Assembly: GCA_023390055.1 (NCBI GenBank)
Contig: JAEWDP010000170.1
Location: forward strand, 1 to 8,702
Reading direction: 5' to 3'
Source: Pseudomonadota bacterium
GTDB lineage: Bacteria > Pseudomonadota > Alphaproteobacteria > Rhizobiales > Rhizobiaceae
DNA length: 8,702 nt
Shown here: piece by piece, positions 1-5,789 of the stretch
How the letters are laid out: each line of letters opens with the position of its first letter
Position numbering within the stretch: the first letter of the stretch is position 1
Made by a program: the position numbers and the translations under genes
Notes under the pieces: generated by a model
Database searches by the model: none
What the model was told of the DNA's origin: nothing
The model's input: only the letters and a program-made list of their open reading frames with translations

Positions 1-255
1 GTCCGGAGCGATAAGCGAGCGATTGGGCTCAACCTTACCCGCCAGTCCTCCCGCAATGTAGAAGGTTCCCCTTGCGTTGTACTTCTCCAGAATTGTCGCA
101 CCGCATGTCAGAGCCGTATCTGGGACATCATCGAAAGTGAACGATACTAGCGGGACATCTGTATTTAATGCCCGGGTCTTTGGGGCCAACTTCCAGATCA
201 GCTGGTTGCCGAGCCTGTCAATCCGTTGATTGATACGGGTCAAGATCTCAGGCAT
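1..255 (-). CDS. Polysaccharide deacetylase (NodB homology, CE4), N-terminal fragment cut by window edge
   Basis: Reading the minus strand from ATG at 255 gives 85 residues with no stop before the window edge. Residues 36-45 read LVSFTFDDVP. The TFDD core is the first conserved motif of the NodB/CE4 polysaccharide deacetylases, where the second Asp takes part in metal binding and catalysis. It is followed by the GTFYIAG strand (63-69), also typical of the fold. The family removes N- or O-acetyl groups from polysaccharides. No signal peptide is visible in the first 35 residues, which are fairly polar, so a cytoplasmic or atypically exported enzyme is possible. The start is supported by GAGGG six bases upstream. 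The gene overlaps the end of the polymerase gene by eight bases, implying coupled translation and action on the same polymer. The His-containing second motif and the rest of the domain lie outside the window, so activity cannot be judged. Confidence 0.88.
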   Translation of the reverse strand, partial: MPEILTRINQRIDRLGNQLIWKLAPKTRALNTDVPLVSFTFDDVPDTALTCGATILEKYNARGTFYIAGGLAGKVEPNRSLIAPD

Positions 256-1576
256 GTGCAACCCTCTCGAGAACAAGTGGCCGAGAGGGTGCAATCAGAG
301 TTTCAGAACGCAGTCGGAATGCATAGAGCGAAACCACAAACATGAACCAGAGCGGGCTGCCATTTTCAAAGAACATGCTCTCCAGCACAGAGTTGTAGAG
401 TGTGTAGAGCCAGACGCGAAGACCGAGGCGGATGATGTGTGTATGTGTGCCCGGCCGTTCAATTCCTGACAGGCTTCGCAGAGGCAGAACAAGGACAAGG
501 ACCAGCGTCAGGATCAACCCGGGAACACCAGTTGTCAAGGCCATGTCGAGATAGGCGTTGTGGCCGTTATAGGCTTGCACGGCCCAGCTTTCGACAGACC
601 CGCCACTGTAGATCAACTCGCTCGTCTGCCAGAAGCCATTGAAGCCGTAACCGAGTAGCGGCCGTTCTGAAATGGCCGAAAAGGCAAGTCGCCAGATGTC
701 GTCTCGATTGGTGAAGCTGGCATCAATTCCTAGGTCGGTGATCAGTTCTCTGAAGGGTCGGATTACGGCTGATCCGACAGCGAGAATGTTAAATGCCAAC
801 ACACCTCCAATCGCAATGAAGGGACGTGTCCAGCGAAATCGCTCGAAAGCCCAGGCGAGTATCAAAATTGCCGGAAGCATGGCAGATGCGGATTTTCCAC
901 CAGTCTGCAAAAGGAAGAACGCAGACAGCCCGACGATAACCAATCCAACCAGCCTTGATGAAACGGAGGATACGAACAGACCAACGAATACAGTGATCAC
1001 CATTATGCCTGCGGCGCTGTTCTTGTGTGGCAGGTGGCCACGCCAGAAGCCGGCATTCATTGGTTCGCGCAGTTCGCTTGCCTGGTGGATCGAAAGATGG
1101 GGTAAGAAAATGACCCCGTAATAGGCAAAGCCAAGCATAACCAGCGAGCCTATTGCCAGGAGCTTTGCAAACTGGCGCTGCGACGATGGAAGGAGAAGGA
1201 AAACTGCAGCCATGAAGAATGTAATTGTAGAGAGGACGACCGCCTTAAGGCTCGAGAAAGTATGGCTGGAGGCGAGAGAAACGATCAAGAACCAAAACAG
1301 TACTATTCCCATCAACACATGTGGCTGGAAGATAATTGCACGCATCGGATGGGACATCCCGAATATTACGAGACTGCCGAACAGCAAGAGTGTGACTATC
1401 TGATTTAGTCGGTTGGAATTGCCCGCTGAAGGATCAAGAACAGCTTCTCCAGTCAGGTCGACGTATGGATCGACTGTAATGAAGAGAAAAAGGAAGATGG
1501 CGAGAAAAAGGATGGCGCCGATCGTGCCGTAGTGCTTGGGCCTGTTATACCCGGGAATCGACACTTCTTCTGTCAT
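248..1576 (-). CDS. O-antigen ligase / Wzy (ExoQ-like) polysaccharide polymerase, multi-pass membrane protein
   Basis: This is a 442-residue hydrophobic protein with about ten to twelve predicted membrane segments, for example near residues 18-34, 60-75, 83-102, 112-130, 138-158, 188-204, 207-223, 233-245, 252-270, 350-366 and 405-420. A large loop precedes the C-terminal segments. The Wzy_C/O-antigen ligase signature is clear: FWRGHLPHKNSAAG (177-190), RDDIWRLAFSAISERPLLGYGFNGFW (291-316) and NGHNAYLDMALTTGVPGL (338-355), whose NGHNAYLD matches the conserved NxHN loop motif. The family polymerises undecaprenyl-linked repeat units in the periplasm or ligates glycans to a lipid acceptor. The neighbouring copolymerase and flippase favour polymerisation, as for rhizobial ExoQ. 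The start has GAGGAA five bases upstream, and the upstream stop is nine bases away. Polymerase versus ligase cannot be settled from sequence alone. Confidence 0.88.
   Translation of the reverse strand: MTEEVSIPGYNRPKHYGTIGAILFLAIFLFLFITVDPYVDLTGEAVLDPSAGNSNRLNQIVTLLLFGSLVIFGMSHPMRAIIFQPHVLMGIVLFWFLIVSLASSHTFSSLKAVVLSTITFFMAAVFLLLPSSQRQFAKLLAIGSLVMLGFAYYGVIFLPHLSIHQASELREPMNAGFWRGHLPHKNSAAGIMVITVFVGLFVSSVSSRLVGLVIVGLSAFFLLQTGGKSASAMLPAILILAWAFERFRWTRPFIAIGGVLAFNILAVGSAVIRPFRELITDLGIDASFTNRDDIWRLAFSAISERPLLGYGFNGFWQTSELIYSGGSVESWAVQAYNGHNAYLDMALTTGVPGLILTLVLVLVLPLRSLSGIERPGTHTHIIRLGLRVWLYTLYNSVLESMFFENGSPLWFMFVVSLYAFRLRSETLIAPSRPLVLERVAHA
262..266 (-). promoter_or_regulatory. Ribosome binding site of the deacetylase gene, inside the upstream polymerase gene
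   Basis: On the minus strand GAGGG ends six bases before the ATG at 255. It lies within the last codons of the polymerase gene, so the terminating ribosome passes directly over it. This decides the deacetylase start. Confidence 0.6.
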
Positions 1577-1581
1577 CGATG

Positions 1582-1587
1582 TTCCTC
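1582..1587 (-). promoter_or_regulatory. Ribosome binding site of the polymerase gene, overlapping the upstream stop codon
   Basis: GAGGAA on the minus strand lies five bases before the polymerase ATG at 1576 and shares its GA with the TGA stop of the copolymerase gene (1588-1586). This suggests re-initiation and coordinated amounts of polymerase and chain-length regulator. Confidence 0.6.
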
Positions 1588-3217
1588 AACTCGCCGGTTG
1601 ACGCGACATGCGGGCGTGGATCATCCTTGCGTGTGCAATAAGCCCTAACATCAGGGTCAACCCGATTCCGATAATTGCTCCCGTCAATGCACCGATCGTG
1701 AGCAAAATGACAGTACGCGGTGGCCAGCTCTTGGACTGCGGCGGGACTGCAGGTGATATCACCCGGACATTGGTAGTATTGATCTGCTGGCGCTCGTTGA
1801 TCTGATGGGTTCGCGCAAGGAACGTCTCGTACACTGCGGCCTTAGCCTCTGCGTCTCGCTGCAATTCACGTAGTCGCACCTGAGCATTATTATTCGTATA
1901 AACCGTTGTTCGTTCTTCCATTGCCCGGCTGCGCAACTCCTCGAATGCTGCCTGAGCTTGCTCCACATCGGTGCGTACAGCTTGCAGTATACGCTGAGCC
2001 TCCTCAGCGAGGGTATTCTCCAGGGTGATCTCTTCAGACTGCATGGCAATCAGGCGTGGATGACGAGCGCCGTAGGTTCTGGACAGTGAGCCGATTTCTT
2101 GTTTCAATGCGTTGTAGTTGCTCCGCAGCGTCGTCATGGTCGGAGAGTTGAGTACCGTCGCACTCATTGCTTGACCGCTCGACACCGCAGCCTGCATCTG
2201 ACCATATTGCGCCTCTACCTGAATGAGACGCTGCTGGGCTTCGATTACCTGGGTATCCAGGAGAGCGGATATTCGACTGTTTGCGAGTTCGCCGGCTGTT
2301 GCCTGGAGATCATTGTCGCGCCGGAAGACCTCCACCTTTTCTTCGGCTTCGGTAACCGCCTTGCGCAGCTCATCAAGCCCTTCCATTAGGCCTGCAGCAA
2401 CACGTCCGGCACTTTTGGATTCAGCATGGAACAGCTCAGCCTCAAATGCGCTGATAATGGAATTCGAAAGCAGAACCGCCTTATCCGGATCTTCGCTCCA
2501 AACCGAGAGAACCACGACGAACGATCGCTCCTCCCGCATTGCTTGAACCCGCTCGCTCAATTGACGAAGAACAACAAGTTGCCTGTCTTCTGGTGACGCT
2601 GGACCTGAAACCAATCGTAAAATTGGGTCAAGAAGACCGGGCTTCGTAAACTCTGGATCTTCGGTCAAATTCAGATCATCGATGACTTTTCGCAGGACAT
2701 TTCGTGATGTCAGGACACGTAGCCGACTTTCCACCTCCAACAATTGGGCGTCACGCTGGGGCGAAGAGGCAAGGACATCGTTGGCAACGACATTCAGATT
2801 TTGCGGATCAATGATCAGATCGGTGTAGACTGTGAAGCGCGGTGACGCAGTGAACGCATAGGCGAACGCCAGGAGTATGCCGACGGCCATTCCTATCAGG
2901 ATCATGTGTAATCGGTGCTTGATCCACAGTATGATATCAGCTGGCCCGAGTTGGCGAAGACTGGTGATCTGGGCTTGTATATGGCCATGCAAGTCCGTGC
3001 TCTCGTCGCGGATGGTAGGAGCAGGTCTGTCATCGGGTTGCAGACGCGGTTCAGGTTGTGCGACGTGACCGCTCACAGCCATGCGCCGATAGGCGTCGAG
3101 GTTGGATCTTGTTGTGCCCCGCTCGATGAGATCAAGGAGAGATGAAGGCGCTTCGCCTCTCAACGGTGTATGGGTCGCGCCCGGATATCGGGCATCTGGC
3201 TCCTTCGGCCGATACAT
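1586..3217 (-). CDS. Polysaccharide copolymerase (Wzz/GumC/ExoP-like chain-length and export protein), no kinase domain
   Basis: This is a 543-residue inner-membrane protein with the layout of polysaccharide copolymerases: a first membrane segment at about 104-124, a long periplasmic part, and a second membrane segment at about 501-528 preceded by a proline-rich stretch (ISPAVPPQSKSWPPR, 487-501). Residues 88-180 match the Wzz N-terminal domain in style. Residues 280-345 and 365-425 are rich in Glu, Gln, Ala and Leu in coiled-coil fashion. The RDAEAKAAVYETFLARTHQINERQ stretch (455-478) resembles the GNVR-type region of GumC/ExoP. The protein ends about 15 residues after the second membrane segment and shows no Walker A motif or tyrosine cluster. 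Unlike Wzc or full-length ExoP, it therefore lacks a fused BY-kinase. The roughly 100 polar residues before the first membrane segment are longer than usual. Such proteins set chain length with Wzy and link to outer-membrane export. GGAGG six bases before the ATG supports the start. Confidence 0.9.
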   Translation of the reverse strand: MYRPKEPDARYPGATHTPLRGEAPSSLLDLIERGTTRSNLDAYRRMAVSGHVAQPEPRLQPDDRPAPTIRDESTDLHGHIQAQITSLRQLGPADIILWIKHRLHMILIGMAVGILLAFAYAFTASPRFTVYTDLIIDPQNLNVVANDVLASSPQRDAQLLEVESRLRVLTSRNVLRKVIDDLNLTEDPEFTKPGLLDPILRLVSGPASPEDRQLVVLRQLSERVQAMREERSFVVVLSVWSEDPDKAVLLSNSIISAFEAELFHAESKSAGRVAAGLMEGLDELRKAVTEAEEKVEVFRRDNDLQATAGELANSRISALLDTQVIEAQQRLIQVEAQYGQMQAAVSSGQAMSATVLNSPTMTTLRSNYNALKQEIGSLSRTYGARHPRLIAMQSEEITLENTLAEEAQRILQAVRTDVEQAQAAFEELRSRAMEERTTVYTNNNAQVRLRELQRDAEAKAAVYETFLARTHQINERQQINTTNVRVISPAVPPQSKSWPPRTVILLTIGALTGAIIGIGLTLMLGLIAHARMIHARMSRQPAS

Positions 3218-3326
3218 CTCCTACCTCCAACCGAGCCGGTACGCGCGGAGAGAGCGCGGGTGTGCGACAACTGCGAATATCCGGGAAAAGATAGGAGAGC
3301 GCGATGAATTTTAAGTTAATCAGCCG
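3218..3326 (-). other. 109-base intergenic gap splitting the polysaccharide block
   Basis: This is the only sizeable gap in an otherwise tightly packed run, lying between the acyltransferase stop (TAG, 3329-3327) and the copolymerase start. It holds the copolymerase ribosome binding site, a small inverted repeat CGCGC-7-GCGCG (3242-3258), and a 9-base direct repeat GAGAGCGCG at 3250-3258 and 3295-3303. The hairpin has a short stem and no following T-run on the transcribed strand, so it is not a convincing intrinsic terminator. No confident -35/-10 pair was found. It may hold an internal promoter or a processing site, but this is only inferred from its size. Confidence 0.45.
3224..3228 (-). 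promoter_or_regulatory. Strong ribosome binding site of the copolymerase gene
   Basis: GGAGG on the minus strand sits six bases before the ATG at 3217. It is the best Shine-Dalgarno match in the window. It fits a gene that follows a 109-base gap and so cannot rely on coupling to the gene upstream. Confidence 0.65.
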
Positions 3327-4484
3327 CTAGAAAAAGTCTGTGACAAGGCGGCTCCAACTTTCGGAGGCAAGCCCGCCGATGTAGATCTCGTTGGAGTGAG
3401 CGGCATCTCGCACGTCGTTACGATCAGTTATCATGCAGAAATAGCCGTGATGCCTGAAGCTTATCCGACCGGATCGCATCAGGGAATTCATGAGAAATGG
3501 TTGCGACATCCCGCGAGCGGCGACATGTCCGGACGTTTCGAGTTCGAAGAACAGGCTGTTGATGACTTCCATTTCCTTTCCAGGCCAGCTGAAAACATTG
3601 AGAACATGTGCAGTCTTGTTCGGATTGTGAAAATATATGCAACACCCGATCTCTTGACGTTGATCGTCAATCAGGACCTTGGAGGTCAATGTTCCCTGAG
3701 TTCTGTCCAATGCTGCACTGACCATCAGCCAGTTGAATTCTTCCAATGTCCATGCCGGGCGGAATGAGAAATGTTGGGTCATCAAACTGAAACAGCGATG
3801 TGTTGTTTCCAGATCGGCTTCGACCCAATTTTGGTTTTCTTCCTTTTTCGCACGTAACGAAGGCATCCCGCGCTGGATAGCCCTGTCCAGGATGCGGGCA
3901 GGAAAGGATAGCGGCAGCACGTTCAGTTGCGCCTGCCTTTTGCGGGCTCGCTCTATACAGTAGGCCACCGGTCGGAAAATTCTGCACCATTCCAGACTCT
4001 GGATTGGCAGCATTTCACCCCCCGCGGTGGTCCAATGATCCGCACTGACAGGGGAAGAATTATCGGAAAAGCAGAAATCAGGATGTGAGACACGTATTGC
4101 ACGTGCAAGGCGGGCAGCTCCGGCAAGTCCTGCTCTGCCATCTGCCATGAAGGCACAGAGCAATCGCGCGGTAATCTTTGTGCCGTGGATCTGAAACGGC
4201 ATTGGCAATGCCAACAACGCGCTATCAATATGTCGCTCGGCGTTGCGGTGCACCAGGGATCCGTTCTCGGGGGTATAAGCCGGTGCTTGAAGAAATATGC
4301 GATCAAGGTAATCGAGCAAGTCGTTCGAGGGCGCGCCCGACCTTCTCCGGAAAACCTGATTGAATAGGCGGGCAACATCGCTGAGATCGTTTCGGGTTAA
4401 TGGCTGAACGCCGCGATGTGGTGGGCCTGAAAGTGGCCGCGGTGGTGATACCGGTGGCATTGCATTCGAAACGACGTGCGTCAT
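3327..4484 (-). CDS. Two-lobed GNAT/FemAB-like acyltransferase of unknown substrate, polysaccharide-associated
   Basis: This gene encodes 385 residues. The N-terminal half (about 25-175) reads as a GNAT N-acyltransferase. VQPLTRNDLSDVARLFNQVFR (26-46) fits the first strand and helix, LLALPMPFQIHGTKITARLLCAFMAD (90-115) the central strands, and GRAGLAGAARLARAI (116-130) the RxxGxG/A-type acyl-CoA pyrophosphate loop and helix. The C-terminal half (about 225-385) looks like a second degenerate GNAT or FemAB-type lobe (LIDDQRQEIGCCIYFHNP, 271-288; HHGYFCMI, 345-352) without an obvious CoA loop. GNAT enzymes transfer acyl groups to amines or hydroxyls. In this setting an amino sugar of the repeat unit is the likeliest acceptor, which is an inference. 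The protein is soluble with no membrane segment. The reading frame stays open to 4760, but that part lies inside the flippase gene and has unlike composition. ATG at 4484 forms an ATGA overlap with the flippase stop and is the preferred start. Confidence 0.75.
   Translation of the reverse strand: MTHVVSNAMPPVSPPRPLSGPPHRGVQPLTRNDLSDVARLFNQVFRRRSGAPSNDLLDYLDRIFLQAPAYTPENGSLVHRNAERHIDSALLALPMPFQIHGTKITARLLCAFMADGRAGLAGAARLARAIRVSHPDFCFSDNSSPVSADHWTTAGGEMLPIQSLEWCRIFRPVAYCIERARKRQAQLNVLPLSFPARILDRAIQRGMPSLRAKKEENQNWVEADLETTHRCFSLMTQHFSFRPAWTLEEFNWLMVSAALDRTQGTLTSKVLIDDQRQEIGCCIYFHNPNKTAHVLNVFSWPGKEMEVINSLFFELETSGHVAARGMSQPFLMNSLMRSGRISFRHHGYFCMITDRNDVRDAAHSNEIYIGGLASESWSRLVTDFF
4481..4484 (-). 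other. ATGA start/stop overlap of flippase and acyltransferase genes
   Basis: On the minus strand ATG (4484-4482) of the acyltransferase overlaps TGA (4483-4481) of the flippase. This is a classic translational-coupling junction and fixes the acyltransferase start. The upstream Shine-Dalgarno (GGAG about 12 bases away) is poor, consistent with re-initiation. Confidence 0.8.
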
Positions 4485-5788
4485 TCTGCCGGAACTCCGG
4501 TTCTGATAGGGTTTCCGACCCGCGACTTGAGCACAACGTGCAGGTAGACCAGCCATGCGGCCGCTGCCATCGCGATCTCGATGATGTAATAAGAAATCAG
4601 GGTGCCGGTAGGTGCTGCATACCATGTTGCCCAGGCAGCGAATCCGGCTCCGAGAAGACTTCCGCCGCCCAGCACCGCACCGCGTGCACCTTGGTGTCCA
4701 GCCGCGCCTAGCGCCTCGAGAGCTATTGCCCAGCACGCCACCGGGATCAGGGCCCCGCAAAGGTATCGAACGAATGTCACGAGTGACGTATAGTCGTGCC
4801 CGAACAAGTAAGGAAGAACAGGCGCTAGCAGGAAGATTGCGATCGCCGCAAGGATACTGATCGCGAGTGCTGCGAGGAGTATCTTCTTGACCCGTTCGGC
4901 AGCGTTGTGAATTCCACCGATGCTGGCCTTTGCAGTTCCGGGGTAGAGGATGCGATTAAGGGCATCGACAGAAAGATAGCTGCTTTCGACTATCCGTCGT
5001 GCCACACTATAGCTTGCAACGATTTCTGCGCCGGTCACGAGGCTGAGTACAAGAAGGTCAACGTTTTGTCGTGCCGCCTTCAGGATGAACGGTATGCTAA
5101 AATAGAGCCCGAGGGGTAACTCTTCCCTTACAATGCAAAAGATTGGGCGGCCCAGTGGACGCAATACGAGGATGCTTGCTGCAAAGAATACAAGATGTGC
5201 TCCAAGCTGCCAGAAGATCCACCCCTGCAACGTGGAAACGTCGAAACAGATGCAGGCCAGAACCGCTGCTGCGGTACGGATAAAGGCGAAACCGATGACC
5301 ATCTTGTTGGCAGAACCGAATTCGGACAGTGCAATGAATACCTGTTCGGTAAACAGGATGGCTCGTACCAGGATGATGTTTGTTACCAACATGGTCACGA
5401 TAAGCAAATAGTTTTGACTTCGGCTCTCGGCTAGCTGGAAGAAAAATGGCAAGATTGCTGTTCCAGAAAGTACAAGCAGGATACCGGTGATCGAAATCAG
5501 GATGATGTTGTGCCCCAGCAGGGCGGGATACATCGCGTGATCGCGGGCGACCCGTCGAACGAGGCATTCGGACGCACCAAGTCCACAAAGATGGACGGCA
5601 ATATTTGACACGGCCGTGATGGCGACGAACAGGCTGAACTCATTCACGCCAAGGAAACGAGCAAGGATGGCAAAGGTCATGAGCTGAGCCACGGAGCTCA
5701 TGACGAGGCTTGCGCCGGATGCGCCATAAGACGTGAGCATCGGCAAGAATGCGCGAAGGCTGGCCAGTCGCGAGGTCATGTTGCCCAT
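4481..5788 (-). CDS. Wzx-type oligosaccharide/polysaccharide flippase (MOP superfamily)
   Basis: This is a 435-residue membrane protein with about twelve hydrophobic segments spread along its length. The N-terminal half has YGASGASLVMSSVAQLMTFAILARFLGVNEFSLFVAITAVSNIAVHLCGLGASECLVRRVARD (21-83), the usual opening of Wzx/RfbX flippases: two long helices with an ARFLG turn and a conserved Arg-rich end. VTGAEIVASYSVARRIVESSYLSVDALNRILYP (251-283) matches the central A-x-Y-x-x-A-x-R region of the family. Wzx proteins move undecaprenyl-diphosphate-linked repeat units to the periplasmic face of the inner membrane. ATG at 5788 is one base after the amidotransferase stop and has AGGG four bases upstream; a second ATG at 5779 would shorten the protein by three residues. 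The frame continues upstream to 6112, but that part is antisense-free shadow of the amidotransferase gene and is excluded. Confidence 0.88.
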   Translation of the reverse strand: MGNMTSRLASLRAFLPMLTSYGASGASLVMSSVAQLMTFAILARFLGVNEFSLFVAITAVSNIAVHLCGLGASECLVRRVARDHAMYPALLGHNIILISITGILLVLSGTAILPFFFQLAESRSQNYLLIVTMLVTNIILVRAILFTEQVFIALSEFGSANKMVIGFAFIRTAAAVLACICFDVSTLQGWIFWQLGAHLVFFAASILVLRPLGRPIFCIVREELPLGLYFSIPFILKAARQNVDLLVLSLVTGAEIVASYSVARRIVESSYLSVDALNRILYPGTAKASIGGIHNAAERVKKILLAALAISILAAIAIFLLAPVLPYLFGHDYTSLVTFVRYLCGALIPVACWAIALEALGAAGHQGARGAVLGGGSLLGAGFAAWATWYAAPTGTLISYYIIEIAMAAAAWLVYLHVVLKSRVGNPIRTGVPAE

Positions 5789-5789
5789 T

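Noticed and set aside
672..1121. Plus-strand frame of 149 codons opposite the polymerase gene
   Set aside because: It is antisense to a clear membrane protein and its Arg/Ser/Pro-rich composition is typical of a shadow frame.
3242..3258. CGCGC-7-GCGCG inverted repeat as a terminator between acyltransferase and copolymerase genes
   Set aside because: The stem is only five pairs and no T-run follows on the transcribed strand.
3341..3346. TTGTCA on the minus strand as a -35 element for the copolymerase gene
   Set aside because: No acceptable -10 hexamer lies 16-19 bases downstream.
4485..4760. 92-codon upstream extension of the acyltransferase frame
   Set aside because: It lies wholly inside the flippase gene on the same strand, has Arg/Gly-rich out-of-frame composition, and the ATGA junction at 4484 gives a better start.
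5097..5588. Minus-strand frame of 163 codons within the flippase gene
   Set aside because: It is an alternative frame of the same strand; it breaks up the flippase helices into Cys/Arg/Pro-rich sequence with no family signal.
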